Below are positions 37,992 through 49,510 of a DNA stretch of 64,000 bases, piece after piece. The notes beneath the pieces are model-generated. The model did no database searches. It worked only from the letters and a program-made list of their open reading frames with translations, and was not told the DNA's origin. How positions within the stretch are numbered: the first letter of the stretch is position 1; each line of letters begins with the position of its first letter. A program made the position numbers and the translations under genes. Source of the DNA: Aquabacterium sp. A3 (GTDB lineage: Bacteria > Pseudomonadota > Gammaproteobacteria > Burkholderiales > Burkholderiaceae_C); contig NZ_JBBPEV010000001.1 in assembly GCF_038069945.1 (NCBI RefSeq), forward strand, positions 1,674,001-1,738,000, in the 5' to 3' direction.

Positions 37992-38024
37992 AAAAAAAAG
38001 CCCAAGGCGGTGAGGCCTTGGGCT
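37992..38024 (-). terminator. Minus-strand intrinsic terminator between rep and the OsmC-like gene
   Basis: On the minus strand a perfect 10-bp stem (AGCCCAAGGC / GCCTTGGGCT) with a 6-nt loop is followed by eight T residues. Both flanking genes are on the plus strand and no minus-strand gene ends here. On the plus strand the stem is preceded by A8 but has no T run after it, so it would only poorly end rep mRNA. It may block antisense transcription into rep. Confidence 0.75.
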
Positions 38025-38194
38025 GGAATCCTTCCCCGTCACGGGAGGCATGTGGAGAGAGAGAAACAAGCAAAACTGAGGGATAGAGTGCTTACAAACT
38101 GAAAAGTTCCATGCGTCTTGCATCAGGCTCGTGGCATATTTCACGGCCGTGCGCGGGGTTTCCCGCCCGCCGACGCTCACAGGACGAATTTTTC

Positions 38195-38617
38195 ATGGAA
38201 TGCACCATCCACTGGCAGCCGGCCTCCGGCATGGCCTTCATGGCTGAAACCGGCAGCGGCCACATCATCAACATGGACGGCGCGCCCGAAGGCGGCGGCC
38301 GCAACCTGGCGCCCCGGCCCATGGAAACCGTCCTGGCCGGCACCGGCGGCTGCACCGCCTACGACGTGGTGCTCATCCTCAAGCGCGGGCGCCACGACGT
38401 GCGCGGCTGCCAGGTCAAGATCCAGGCCGACCGGGCCGAGACCGACCCCAAGGTGTTCACGAAAGTGAACATGCACTTCATCGTGACCGGCGTGAACCTG
38501 CCTGAGGCGGCCGTGGCCCGCGCCATCCAGATGTCGCACGAGAAGTACTGCTCGGCCAGCATCATGATCGGCAAGACCGCCGAGATCACCACCAGCTTCG
38601 AGGTGGTGGCGGCCTGA
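38195..38617 (+). CDS. OsmC-family protein (YhfA-like)
   Basis: 140 aa. Two Cys residues at the family positions, Cys53 (GTGGCTAYD) and Cys119 (HEKYCSAS), mark the OsmC/Ohr fold. The protein aligns better with the short YhfA-type than with Ohr. OsmC and Ohr members reduce organic peroxides; the YhfA branch is uncharacterised. AGGA lies 10 nt before the ATG; an in-frame GTG/ATG at 38111 is not supported. The 169 nt between the upstream terminator and this gene shows no clear promoter. Confidence 0.88.
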   Translation: MECTIHWQPASGMAFMAETGSGHIINMDGAPEGGGRNLAPRPMETVLAGTGGCTAYDVVLILKRGRHDVRGCQVKIQADRAETDPKVFTKVNMHFIVTGVNLPEAAVARAIQMSHEKYCSASIMIGKTAEITTSFEVVAA

Positions 38618-38638
38618 GCCCCCGTCTGAGCCTGAGGC

Positions 38639-39334
38639 TCAGACCCGGTGCGCCACCGTGGTCATCACCTTGGCGGCCAGGCGCATCAGGCCCTTGACCG
38701 GCGCCGGCAAGGGCGCCCCCCCGGCCGCCAGCGCGGCATCGGCGTGCGCCACTTCGTCGTCGCGCATCTGCGCCACGATGGCGCGTGAGCGCTCGTCGCC
38801 CACGGGCAGGCGGCTCATGTGGCCGTTCAGGTGGTGCTCCACCTGGCGTTCGGTCTCCACCACAAAACCCAGGCTGACCTGGTCGCCGGCCTTGGCCGCC
38901 AGCAGCCCGATGGCAAACGCCCCGCCGTACCACAGGGGGTTGAGCCAGCTGGTGCGCCCGCCCAGCTCGTTCAGGCGCTGCTCGGTCCACGCCAGGTGAT
39001 CGGTTTCTTCCTGGGCGGCATGGGCAAACTGGGCCTTCAAGGTGGGGTCATCGGTGCCAAAGGCCTGCGAGGCGTACAGCGCCTGGGCGCACACCTCGCC
39101 CACGTGGTTCACCCGCATCAAGGCGGCCGACAGGCGTTTGTCCTCGGCGCTCAGGGGGCCGTCGTCCTGGGCCGACACCGGGCAGGGCCGGGCCGCCGTG
39201 TGCCTGGCAAAGCAGGTGCGCAGGGCCGCGTCGGCGGCCATGATGAGCCGATCAACGGCGTCGTGCGGCACAGGCCGGGGGGCGTGGCTTTCCACGCGGG
39301 TGGCAGAAAACGGGGTGAAGTGCGCTTCAGACAT
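38639..39334 (-). CDS. coq7: Coq7-type 2-polyprenyl-3-methyl-6-methoxy-benzoquinone monooxygenase
   Basis: 231 aa non-haem di-iron hydroxylase of ubiquinone synthesis. The ligand set is complete: Glu80 (NHVGE), Glu110 and His113 (EETDH), Glu162 (ETERQVEHH), Glu194 and His197 (DDEVAH). Betaproteobacteria often use Coq7 where E. coli uses UbiF. A -10-like TAACAT lies 6 nt before the ATG, indicating a leaderless message. Confidence 0.96.
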   Translation of the reverse strand: MSEAHFTPFSATRVESHAPRPVPHDAVDRLIMAADAALRTCFARHTAARPCPVSAQDDGPLSAEDKRLSAALMRVNHVGEVCAQALYASQAFGTDDPTLKAQFAHAAQEETDHLAWTEQRLNELGGRTSWLNPLWYGGAFAIGLLAAKAGDQVSLGFVVETERQVEHHLNGHMSRLPVGDERSRAIVAQMRDDEVAHADAALAAGGAPLPAPVKGLMRLAAKVMTTVAHRV

Positions 39335-39340
39335 GGTGCG

Positions 39341-39346
39341 ATGTTA
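39341..39346 (-). promoter_or_regulatory. Candidate -10 box of coq7
   Basis: TAACAT on the minus strand, 6 nt before the coq7 ATG. A CACCGG/CCGGTG hairpin (39351-39368) lies just upstream and may mark the end of the rodA transcript, though it lacks a T run. Confidence 0.4.
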
Positions 39347-39398
39347 GCCGCACCGGTCGGCCCCGGTGTTGCGACGCATCAGGTTCAGGGCATGCCCC

Positions 39399-40553
39399 TC
39401 AGCGCTGCATCAAGCCCCGGCTCTTGGCGATGGACATCAGCACACCCAGGCCCAGCCCGATCGTGACCATGGCGGTGCCGCCGTAGCTCACGAACGGCAG
39501 GGGCACGCCCACCACCGGCAGAATGCCGCTGACCATGCCCATGTTCACAAAGGCGTAGCTGAAAAAGTTCAGCGACAGGGCGCCGGCCATCAGCCGCCCG
39601 AACAGGGTGGGCGCCTGGGCCGAAATCTGCAGCCCGCGAAAGATGAGCCACAGGAATCCCCCCATCAGCACCAGCACACCCAGCAGCCCGTGCTCTTCGG
39701 CATAGCCCGCAAAGGCGAAGTCGGTGGTGCGCTCGGGGATGAACTCCAGGTGGGTCTGCGTGCCCTGCATGAAGCCCTTGCCCGTGACCCCGCCCGAGCC
39801 GATGGCGATCATGCTCTGGATGATGTGAAAGCCCTTGCCCAGGGGGTCGGACATCGGATCGAGCAAGGTGCACACCCGGTTCTTTTGATAATCGCGCATG
39901 CCCACCCACTGCACGTCAGGCTGGCACAGGTCGGACTCGAAGGCCACAACCAAGGTGATGCCCACCACCGCCACGGTCAGCACGGGCAGGATCAGCCGCC
40001 AGCTCAAGCCCGCAAAGTAGATGACGTACAGGCCTGCGGCCATCACCAGCAAGGCGGTGCCCAGGTCGGGCTGCTTGAGGATCAGGGCCACCGGCAGCAT
40101 CAGGATGCCCGCGGCCACGGCAAAGTCCAGCGTGCGCAACTGCCCCTCGCGACGCTGGAACCACCAGGCCAGCATCAGGGGCATGGCGATCTTCATGATC
40201 TCGGAGGGCTGGATCACCACCCCGACGTTGAGCCACCGGGTGGCGCCCTTCTTGGTGATGCCGGCGAACTCCACGCCCAGCAGCAGCAGCACACCCACCG
40301 TGTACAGCGGCACGGCCAGCACCATCAGGCGCTGCGGCGGCACCTGTGCCACCAGGAACATCACCCCCAGCGCCAGCAGGATGTTGCGCCCATGGGTGAA
40401 AAACCGCGTGCCGTGGTCAAAGCCCACCGAGTACATGTTGACCATGGCCAGCGCCACCAGGAACAGCACGGCGCAGGCCAGGGGCAGGTCAAACCCGCCA
40501 AAGATGGGCCGCGCGCGCTGCCACAACGATGGTTTGTCGAAGGCCACGTTCAT
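39399..40553 (-). CDS. rodA: Rod-shape SEDS peptidoglycan polymerase RodA
   Basis: 384 aa with about ten membrane helices. SEDS features are seen: DHGTRFF region, GATRWLNVGVVIQPSE, and the conserved FIPERTTDFAFA with the acid needed for glycosyltransferase activity. The C-terminus ends in LMSIAKSRGLMQR. It overlaps the mrdA stop by 4 nt. RodA polymerises glycan strands while MrdA (PBP2) cross-links them in the elongasome. Confidence 0.96.
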   Translation of the reverse strand: MNVAFDKPSLWQRARPIFGGFDLPLACAVLFLVALAMVNMYSVGFDHGTRFFTHGRNILLALGVMFLVAQVPPQRLMVLAVPLYTVGVLLLLGVEFAGITKKGATRWLNVGVVIQPSEIMKIAMPLMLAWWFQRREGQLRTLDFAVAAGILMLPVALILKQPDLGTALLVMAAGLYVIYFAGLSWRLILPVLTVAVVGITLVVAFESDLCQPDVQWVGMRDYQKNRVCTLLDPMSDPLGKGFHIIQSMIAIGSGGVTGKGFMQGTQTHLEFIPERTTDFAFAGYAEEHGLLGVLVLMGGFLWLIFRGLQISAQAPTLFGRLMAGALSLNFFSYAFVNMGMVSGILPVVGVPLPFVSYGGTAMVTIGLGLGVLMSIAKSRGLMQR

Positions 40554-42592
40554 GGCGAATCTCCCGTGCCACCAGGCACCTCGTCATCTGGCGCCGACGG
40601 CTGGCCCACCACTTCACCATCCACCTCGGTGCCAAACGCGTTGACGCCTCTGGGCAGGGGCACCTCGTGCACGGGCCGGGGGGTGCCGATGGGTGCGGGC
40701 GCCCGCCCCTGCTGCACCGCCAGGATGTCTTCCTCGCTGGGGTACAGGCCCATCAGCAGGTAATCCAGCACCCGGCGGGCGATGGGTGCGGCCGCCGCCG
40801 AACCAAAGCCAGCGTTCTCCACGATCACCGCCAGCGCCACCCGAGGCCGGTCCGCCGGGGCGAAGGCCTCGTACAGCGAATGGTCGCGTCGGTACTCATC
40901 GATCCGCTCCGCGTTGTAACGCTCGTTTTGCCGCAGGCCCACGGCCTGGGCGGTGCCCGTCTTGCCACCGCTGGTGTAGCCCGCCCCCATGAACACCCGG
41001 GTGGACGTGCCTTGCTGCGTGACGCCATACATGGCCTCGCGGATGACCTCGGCGTGCTCGGGCTTGATGGCCAGCGGGGTCAGGGGCTCACGCGGGGGCG
41101 GCCGCCGTTCACGGCTGACCATGTCTTCGATCTCTCGCACCAGCCGGGGCTGGTACCGCTGGCCGTCGCTGACCACCGTGGCCAGCGCCTTGGCAATCTG
41201 CAACATCGTGAAGCTGTTGTAGCCCTGCCCGATGCCCAGCGAAATGGTCTCCCCCGCGTACCAGCGCTTTTGCTCGGGGCGGCGGTAGTTCTCGCGCTTC
41301 CAGGTGGTGGATGGCAGGATGCCCTTGAGCTCACCCTTGATGTCGATGCCCGTGTGGCGCCCAAAGCCCAACTGGGACATCTGGTCGTGGATCAGGTCCA
41401 CCCCCATCTCGTTGGCCAGGGTGTAGTAGTACACATTGCTGGATTCGACGATGGAGCGGCGCATGTCCATGAGGCCGCCGCGCTCGTTCTCAGGGCTGCG
41501 AAAGCGATGCCCCCCGAACACGAACACCCCGTTGTCCATGATGGCGGTTTGCGGCGTGCGCTTGCCGGTGTTCAGGGCCGCCCAGGCCATGAAGGGCTTG
41601 TAGGTGGAGCCCGGCGGGTACAGGCCGCGCAGGGCCCGGTTCAGCAAAGGCTTGTCGGGCGATTCGTTCAGCGCCTTCCAGCTCTCGTGGTCGATGCCGT
41701 CCACGAACAGGTTGGGATCGAACGTGGGCTTGCTGACAAAGGCCAGCACCTCGCCATTGCGGGGGTCGATGGCCACCAGGGCCCCACGGCGATCGCCAAA
41801 CAGGCGCTCGATCAGGTGCTGCAGCTTGATGTCGATGGACAAGTGAACCGTGTTGCCCGGCGTGGCGGGGTTCGAACGCAGGCTGCGCACGGCCCGGCCG
41901 CCCGCGCTGGTTTCCACCTGCTCGAAGCCCGTGATGCCGTGCAGCTCGCGCTCGTAGGCCTGCTCGATGCCCAGCTTGCCGATGTACTCGGTGCCACGGT
42001 AGTTGGCCTGGTCTTCTTCGGGCCACTCCTCGATGGCGTCGGCATCGCGGCGGCTGATGCGCCCGATGTAGCCCAGCACGTGGCTGGCCGTCTCGCCATA
42101 AGGGTAGTGCCGAAACAGCCGTGCGCGGATGTCCACCCCCGGAAAACGAAACCGCTGCGCCGTGAAGCGGGCCACCTCGGCGTCGCTCAATCGGGTGCGG
42201 ATGGGGATGGACTCGAAGCTCTTGGATTCTTCGCGCAGCCGCTTGAACCGGCGGCGATCGCGGTGGCCAATGTCCACCAACTGCGCCAGGGCGTCGATGG
42301 TGGCGTCCAGATCGTCCACCTTGGACGGCGTGATCTCCAGGGTGTAGGCCGCGTAGTTGTTGGCCAGCACCACGCCGTGGCGGTCCACGATGAGGCCCCG
42401 GTTGGGCACGATGGGCACCACCGCGATGCGGTTGTTTTCGGCGCGCTGCACGTAGTCGTCATGGCGCACCACCTGCAGCACCACCATGCGAAACACCAGC
42501 AGCCCGAAACACAGCAGCACGAAACCCACCGCCGCCCACAAACGCAGGCGCAATCGGCTCAGTTCCTGCTCGAGGTTGCGGATCTCGGTCAT
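40550..42592 (-). CDS. mrdA: Penicillin-binding protein 2 (transpeptidase) MrdA
   Basis: 680 aa, class B PBP. One N-terminal membrane helix (LWAAVGFVLLCFGLLVFRMV), a pedestal domain, then the transpeptidase: Ser329 in STYK (E. coli PBP2 uses Ser330), ESSN, and GGKTGTA. An acidic Pro-rich tail of about 50 residues follows. ATG 42592 has AAGG upstream; a start at 42643 would run into mreD. It works with RodA in side-wall synthesis. Confidence 0.96.
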   Translation of the reverse strand: MTEIRNLEQELSRLRLRLWAAVGFVLLCFGLLVFRMVVLQVVRHDDYVQRAENNRIAVVPIVPNRGLIVDRHGVVLANNYAAYTLEITPSKVDDLDATIDALAQLVDIGHRDRRRFKRLREESKSFESIPIRTRLSDAEVARFTAQRFRFPGVDIRARLFRHYPYGETASHVLGYIGRISRRDADAIEEWPEEDQANYRGTEYIGKLGIEQAYERELHGITGFEQVETSAGGRAVRSLRSNPATPGNTVHLSIDIKLQHLIERLFGDRRGALVAIDPRNGEVLAFVSKPTFDPNLFVDGIDHESWKALNESPDKPLLNRALRGLYPPGSTYKPFMAWAALNTGKRTPQTAIMDNGVFVFGGHRFRSPENERGGLMDMRRSIVESSNVYYYTLANEMGVDLIHDQMSQLGFGRHTGIDIKGELKGILPSTTWKRENYRRPEQKRWYAGETISLGIGQGYNSFTMLQIAKALATVVSDGQRYQPRLVREIEDMVSRERRPPPREPLTPLAIKPEHAEVIREAMYGVTQQGTSTRVFMGAGYTSGGKTGTAQAVGLRQNERYNAERIDEYRRDHSLYEAFAPADRPRVALAVIVENAGFGSAAAAPIARRVLDYLLMGLYPSEEDILAVQQGRAPAPIGTPRPVHEVPLPRGVNAFGTEVDGEVVGQPSAPDDEVPGGTGDSP

Positions 42593-42620
42593 CGGTCGTG
42601 ACACCTTCGAAGCCGACGCA

Positions 42621-43136
42621 TCACAGCGGCCGGTTCTTGTCACGCACCGGCGGACGGCGCTGCGGTGCGAGCAGGATGGCGGTGGCCAGCGGCCACATCA
42701 GCGACTCCAGCGCAGGGGCCAGCAACAGCCACCAGCCCGGAAACACCCCGCCGGCCACCAGGCGAACCAGCAAGGACACGGCGTGGGCAGCCACGAACAG
42801 CGGCGCGATCTGCAAGGCCTGCGAGCCGACGGTGAACCACAACAAGCGCCGGTGCACCGTGATGGCAAAAAAGCTCAGCAGGGTGTAGGCCAAGGCATGT
42901 TGTCCCAGCAAGGCGGCTTCATGCACGTCCATGAACAGGCCGAAGATGAACGCCGCCCCCACACCCACGCGGCGCGGCTGATGCACGCTCCAGAACACCA
43001 GCACCACGGCCAGGAAGTCCGGCATGCCGGCCCAACGCCCCCAGGGCAGCAGGTTGAGCACCAGCGCCCCCAGCAAGGACAGCCAGATGAACAAAGGGTT
43101 CACCGGCAAGAGCAGTTCATTGCCGCGCGGCATCAT
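42621..43136 (-). CDS. mreD: Rod-shape-determining protein MreD
   Basis: 171 aa hydrophobic protein with five to six membrane helices (NPLFIWLSLLGALVLNLLPW, FLAVVLVFWSVHQP, VGAAFIFGLFMDVHEAALLG). The GxxMDVH motif is typical of MreD. Its start overlaps the mreC stop (ATGA). MreD links MreC to the MrdA-RodA complex. Confidence 0.94.
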   Translation of the reverse strand: MMPRGNELLLPVNPLFIWLSLLGALVLNLLPWGRWAGMPDFLAVVLVFWSVHQPRRVGVGAAFIFGLFMDVHEAALLGQHALAYTLLSFFAITVHRRLLWFTVGSQALQIAPLFVAAHAVSLLVRLVAGGVFPGWWLLLAPALESLMWPLATAILLAPQRRPPVRDKNRPL

Positions 43137-44059
43137 GGCTGCTCACCTCCGGGCACGGAAGCCGCGGCCGCGGCAGAGGCCGCCGACGCCGAACTGACCG
43201 GATTGGGCGCGTCGGTGACGGTCAGCAGCAAGAGCACGTGGCGCGGCTGCTCGGCCTGGGCGAACGGGCGCAACTGCACGCGCGCAAACGAGGTTTCCGC
43301 CCGGCGGTCCACCGACACGACCGTGGCCACGGGCAGCCCCGAGGGGTAGATGCCGTCCAGACCCGAGGTCTGTAGCACATCGCCCACCTGCACATCGGCG
43401 TTGCCGGCCATGAACCTCAACTCCATGCCGCGTGTCTTGGGCTGGCCAAAGGCCACACCGCGCTGCTGGCTGCGCAGGTTCACCACGGGCACGGCGGCGT
43501 TCTGGTCGGTCACCAGGGTGATCTCGGCCGACAAGGGGTACACCCGTGTGACCTGGCCCAGCACACCGTGCTCATCGATGGCGGGCACCCCCGGCTTCAC
43601 GCCCTGAAGGGCGCCACGGTCGATCACCACCTTGCGCGAGAACGGGTCGGGGGCGTCGTACTGCACCTGGGCCGCCAGGGTGGGCACCACTGTGCGGGCC
43701 CGCAGATCCAGCAAGGCCCTCAGGCGGTCGTTTTCGATCTGAACCTGCTCCAGCCGCATCACGCGATCGGCCTGGGCCATCAAGGCCCGTTCAGCGCGCT
43801 GCTGCACATCGCGGGCCTCTTCCAGCCCCGACGCGTAGTGTGAGATCGACTCCAGCGCCCGCATGGGCGCCAGCAGCACCTGCTGCACCGGGTGCAGCAC
43901 CGTGGCCAGCCCGGCGCGCAGCGGCTGCGTGAGGTTCCATCGGCCATCCGCCGCCATCAGAAACACCGCCAGGGCCGCGTAAAACATCAGACGCGTGAAC
44001 GCCGACGGCCCTTGCTTGAAAAAGGGCGGCGGCGATCGGTCTAGTGTGGCCAGTGGCAT
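43133..44059 (-). CDS. mreC: Rod-shape-determining protein MreC
   Basis: 308 aa. One N-terminal membrane helix (LMFYAALAVFLMAADG), a coiled coil (residues about 70-115) that dimerises, then the periplasmic beta-barrel domain (VVIDRGALQGVKPGVPAIDEHG, VTDQNAAVPVV, LQTSGLDGIYPSGLPVATV). The C-terminus carries an Ala/Ser-rich tail. It is 79 nt after mreB. Confidence 0.96.
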   Translation of the reverse strand: MPLATLDRSPPPFFKQGPSAFTRLMFYAALAVFLMAADGRWNLTQPLRAGLATVLHPVQQVLLAPMRALESISHYASGLEEARDVQQRAERALMAQADRVMRLEQVQIENDRLRALLDLRARTVVPTLAAQVQYDAPDPFSRKVVIDRGALQGVKPGVPAIDEHGVLGQVTRVYPLSAEITLVTDQNAAVPVVNLRSQQRGVAFGQPKTRGMELRFMAGNADVQVGDVLQTSGLDGIYPSGLPVATVVSVDRRAETSFARVQLRPFAQAEQPRHVLLLLTVTDAPNPVSSASAASAAAAASVPGGEQP

Positions 44060-44138
44060 GTCAAGAGGTCAAGGCCAGCCAGAAATCGGCCCAACTGCCT
44101 GCAGTGCGCAGGCGCGGGCACGGGCGTTTTACTCAGGC

Positions 44139-45777
<1,639 letters not shown>

Positions 45778-45781
<4 letters not shown>

Positions 45782-47280
45782 GCACCATGACCACTGCATT
45801 GCATGACCTGACCCTGGCGCAGCAAAGCCAGGCCCTGGCCAACGGTCAGACCACCTCGGTGGCGCTGACCCGCCATGTGCTGGAGCGCATCGCCAGCCAC
45901 ACCGAGCTGGGCGCCTTCCTGCACGTGGACACCGACGGCGCATTGGCCCAGGCCGCCGCCGCCGACGCCCGCCGCGCCGCCGGCCAGACCCTGGGTCCGC
46001 TGGACGGCGTGCCCATCGCCCACAAGGACATCTTCGTCACGCAGGGCATGCCCACCACGGCGGCCTCCAGGATGCTCAAGGGCTACCTCAGCCCCTTTGA
46101 CGCCACCATCGTGGCCCGGCTGAAAGCGGCCGGCACGGTGAGCGTGGGCAAGGTCAACTGCGACGAATTCGCCATGGGCGGCGCCACCGAGAACTCGGCC
46201 TATGGCGTGGCCCGCAACCCCTGGATGCTCGAACAGATCGCCGGCGGCTCCTCCGGTGGCTCGGCCGTGGCCGTGTCGGGTCGCCTGGTGGCTGGCGCCA
46301 CGGGTTCGGACACCGGCGGTTCGATCCGCCAGCCCGCCGCGCTCACCGGCATCACCGGCATCAAGCCCACCTATGGCCGCTGCTCGCGCTACGGCATGAT
46401 CGCGTTTGCCTCGTCGCTCGACCAGGCCGGCCCGATGGCCCGCACCGCCGAAGACTGCGCCTTGCTGCTGCAGGCCATGAGCGGCTTTGACGAGCGCGAC
46501 GCCACCAGCGCCCAGCAACCCGTGCCCGACTTCGTGGCCGCGCTGACCACGCCGCGCGCAGGCGCCACCGCCGACCAGCCCCTGCAAGGTTTGCGCGTGG
46601 GTGTGCCGCAAGAATTCTTCGGCAACGGTGTGAGCGCCGACGTGCTGAGCGCCACCCGAGCCGCCCTGGCCCAGCTCGAAGCCATGGGCGCCACCCTGGT
46701 GGACGTGAGCCTGCCGCGCACCGAGTTGTCCATCCCCGTGTACTACATCATCGCGCCGGCCGAGGCCTCGTCCAACCTGAGCCGCTTTGATGGCGTGAAG
46801 TTCGGCCACCGCGCCGCCAAGTACAGCGACCTCAACGACATGTACCGCAAGACCCGCGCCGAAGGCTTCGGCCCCGAGGTCAAGCGCCGCATCATGATCG
46901 GCACCTACGTGCTTTCGCACGGCTACTACGACGCCTACTACCTCCAGGCCCAGAAGCTGCGCCGCATGATCGCCGACGACTTCCAGGCCGCCTTCAAGGT
47001 GTGCGATGTGATCGCCGGCCCGGTGTCGCCCACGGTGGCCCGCCCCATCGGCTCACAAACCGACCCGGTGCAGGACTACCTCGCCGACATCTTCACGCTG
47101 CCCGCCTCGCTGGCCGGCCTGCCCGGCATGAGCGTGCCCTGCGGCTTTGGCGAGCGTGGCCTGCCCGTGGGCCTGCAACTGGTGGGCAACTACTGGCAAG
47201 AAGCCGAACTGCTGCGCACGGCCCACGCCTTCCAGCAGGTCACCGACTGGCATGCGCGCAAGCCCACGGCCCTGGCCTGA
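45778..47280 (+). CDS. gatA: Glutamyl/aspartyl-tRNA amidotransferase subunit A
   Basis: 500 aa amidase-signature enzyme that frees ammonia from glutamine. The Ser-cisSer-Lys triad is complete: Lys83 (AHKDIF), Ser158 (GGSSGGSA) and Ser182 ([10 protein letters not shown]). The spacing equals that of characterised GatA. It ends 22 nt before gatB. Confidence 0.98.
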
Positions 47281-47302
47281 ACCCGAACCTGAGACACACA
47301 CC

Positions 47303-48781
47303 ATGAGTGGCAAATTTGTCCGGGGTTACGAGGTCGTCATCGGCATCGAAACCCACGTCCAGCTCTCGACGCAGTCGAAGATCTTCTCGGGCGCCTCCAC
47401 GCGCTTCGGCGCCGAGCCCAACACCCAGGCCTGCGCGGTCGATCTGGCCCTGCCCGGCACCCTGCCCGTGATGAACCACGGCGCGGTCGAGCGCGCCATC
47501 GCCTTCGGCCTGTCGGTGGGCTCACAGATCGCGCCGCGCTCGATCTTTGCGCGCAAGAACTACTTCTACCCCGACCTGCCCAAGGGCTACCAGATCAGCC
47601 AGTACGAAGTGCCCGTCGTGCAAGGCGGCGCGGTCAGCTTCTTCGTGGGCGATCAGCCCCACACGGTGCGCCTGGTGCGCGCCCACTTGGAAGAAGACGC
47701 GGGCAAGTCGCTGCACGACGACTTCATCGGCTTCAACGGCGAGAAGTCCTCGGGCATCGACCTCAACCGCGCGGGCACGCCGCTCATCGAGATCGTGACC
47801 GAGCCCGACCTGCGCAGCAGCGCCGAAGCCGCCGAGTACGCCCGAGCCCTGCACACCCTGGTGGTGTGGCTGGGCATCTGCGACGGCAACATGCAAGAGG
47901 GCTCGTTCCGCTGCGACGTGAACGTGTCGGTGCGCAAGCCCGGCGCACCCCTGGGCACACGCCGCGAGATCAAGAACCTCAACAGCTTCAAGCACATCGT
48001 GCAGGCCACCGACTTCGAGATCAACTGGCAGATCGACCAGATCGAAGACGGCCTGCCCATCCAGCAGGCCACGGTGCTGTTCAACCCCGACACGGGCGAG
48101 ACGCGCGCCATGCGCAGCAAGGAAGACGCGCACGACTACCGCTACTTCCCCGACCCCGACCTGCCACCGCTGGTGATCGCGCCGGAGTGGGTGGAACGCA
48201 TCCGCGCACAGATGCCCGAGCTGCCGCGCGTGATGGCCGAGCGCTTCGTGGCCGACTACGGCCTGCCGGCCTACGACGCGACGATGATGACGCAGTCCAA
48301 GGCCTTTGGTGCGTTCTTCGAATCGGCAGCGAAGGCTTGCGGAAGCCCGAAGCTGGTGAGCAACTGGCTGATGGGCGAGGTCTCGCGCCGCCTGAATGCG
48401 GCCGAGCAAACCATCGAGGCCTCGCCGGTGTCACCCGAGCTGCTGGCCGCGATGGTCTCGCGCATCAGCGACGGCACCATCTCGAACGCCGGCGCCAAGC
48501 AGGTGTTTGACGGCCTGTGGAACGGCGAAGGCACCGGAGAGGGCCTGGCCCGCGTCGATGCGCTGATCGAGTCCAAGGGACTCAAGCAGATGAGCGACAC
48601 CGGCGAGTTGGAGAAGATCCTCGACGACATCCTGGCGGCCAACGCCAAGTCGGTCGAAGAGTTCCGCGCGGGCAAAGACAAAGCCTTCAACGCCCTCGTG
48701 GGTCAGGCCATGAAGGCCACCAAGGGCAAGGCCAACCCGGCCACGGTCAACGAGCTGCTCAAAAAGAAGCTCGCGGGCTGA
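47303..48781 (+). CDS. gatB: Glutamyl/aspartyl-tRNA amidotransferase subunit B
   Basis: 492 aa. The kinase-like domain is clear ([31 protein letters not shown] region, [22 protein letters not shown]), as is the C-terminal YqeY-like helical tail ([14 protein letters not shown]). It phosphorylates the misacylated Glu/Asp and transfers ammonia. The ATG at 47303 matches the family start; upstream in-frame codons lie inside gatA. Confidence 0.98.
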   Translation: MSGKFVRGYEVVIGIETHVQLSTQSKIFSGASTRFGAEPNTQACAVDLALPGTLPVMNHGAVERAIAFGLSVGSQIAPRSIFARKNYFYPDLPKGYQISQYEVPVVQGGAVSFFVGDQPHTVRLVRAHLEEDAGKSLHDDFIGFNGEKSSGIDLNRAGTPLIEIVTEPDLRSSAEAAEYARALHTLVVWLGICDGNMQEGSFRCDVNVSVRKPGAPLGTRREIKNLNSFKHIVQATDFEINWQIDQIEDGLPIQQATVLFNPDTGETRAMRSKEDAHDYRYFPDPDLPPLVIAPEWVERIRAQMPELPRVMAERFVADYGLPAYDATMMTQSKAFGAFFESAAKACGSPKLVSNWLMGEVSRRLNAAEQTIEASPVSPELLAAMVSRISDGTISNAGAKQVFDGLWNGEGTGEGLARVDALIESKGLKQMSDTGELEKILDDILAANAKSVEEFRAGKDKAFNALVGQAMKATKGKANPATVNELLKKKLAG

Positions 48782-48787
48782 CAGCCC

Positions 48788-48807
48788 CCGCCCCACTCAC
48801 GGGGCGG
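48788..48807. terminator. GC hairpin at the convergent gatB / DUF4124 junction
   Basis: CCGCCCC-ACTCAC-GGGGCGG forms a 7-bp stem directly after the gatB stop and overlaps the last codons of the opposing gene. There is no T run on either strand, so any termination would be weak. Confidence 0.4.
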
Positions 48808-49471
48808 CGTCAAACCCCGCCGGCTGACCGGCCCACAAGCGCCGCAGCCGCTCCAGCTCAACGTCGTACAGGGCGTTGATGCGGTCCAGTTCGCCGCGCT
48901 GGGTCTGGATCACATCGCGCTGGGCCTGCCGCTGGGCGTCGTTGGCATCCACCTGGCTGCGCAACCGGGGCGGCAGTCGGCGCCCCTCGTAGAACTCGGC
49001 CTCGGCGTCCAGGCGCTGACGCTCGGCGTCCAGCTCCACCAGTTGCCGCTCGGCCCCCTGGATGACGCGCCGCACCACCTCCAGGGCGTTGGACCGCGCC
49101 TGGGCGTGGGTGGGTTCGTCCGGGAATCGGTGCAACAGGTTGCGGTCACGGCGGATGGCGTCCTTGCGGGCCGCCTCCTGGCGCTCGAGTTGGCGGCGGC
49201 GCTCTTCGGCGGCGGCGCGTTGCTCGGCCGTCATGCGCGGGGGCACCACCTGCCGCTGCGAGCCATCTCGGTTGAGCACACGCTGTTCGCGGTCCAGGCA
49301 TTCGGGAATGGGCCGGTCCGACGTGTGGCGCCGTCCCTGCGCATCCACGCAGGTGTAAATGCCCGCGGGCCCGGCCCCGGCGTGAAGGCACACCCAGGCC
49401 AGCGCGAACGCCCCCAGCATGCGGCCCAGGCCGGATGCCCTCAGGAAGACGAGACGGTCGTCGGTGCTCAT
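48797..49471 (-). CDS. DUF4124-domain exported protein
   Basis: 224 aa. A hydrophobic N-terminal segment (MLGAFALAWVCLHAGAGPAG) could be a signal peptide or anchor. DUF4124 follows (IYTCVDAQGRRHTSDRPIPECLDREQRVLNRDG), a small domain common in betaproteobacterial exported proteins. The rest is a long Arg/Glu/Gln-rich helix, probably a coiled coil. Function unknown. Confidence 0.85.
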   Translation of the reverse strand: MSTDDRLVFLRASGLGRMLGAFALAWVCLHAGAGPAGIYTCVDAQGRRHTSDRPIPECLDREQRVLNRDGSQRQVVPPRMTAEQRAAAEERRRQLERQEAARKDAIRRDRNLLHRFPDEPTHAQARSNALEVVRRVIQGAERQLVELDAERQRLDAEAEFYEGRRLPPRLRSQVDANDAQRQAQRDVIQTQRGELDRINALYDVELERLRRLWAGQPAGFDAAP

Positions 49472-49510
49472 GCCTTGAGGTTGCGGATTACATGCCTGCC
49501 ATCAGAGGAT

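Noticed and set aside
36054..38180. Long minus-strand open frame of about 700 codons opposite rep
   Set aside because: It is antisense to a helicase gene with complete motifs, has a Gly/Ala/Val/His-rich composition typical of GC shadow frames, and has no ribosome site.
44060..44138. Terminator between mreB and mreC
   Set aside because: Only a weak GCCTGC/GCAGGC pairing and no T run on the minus strand; mreBCD normally form one transcript.
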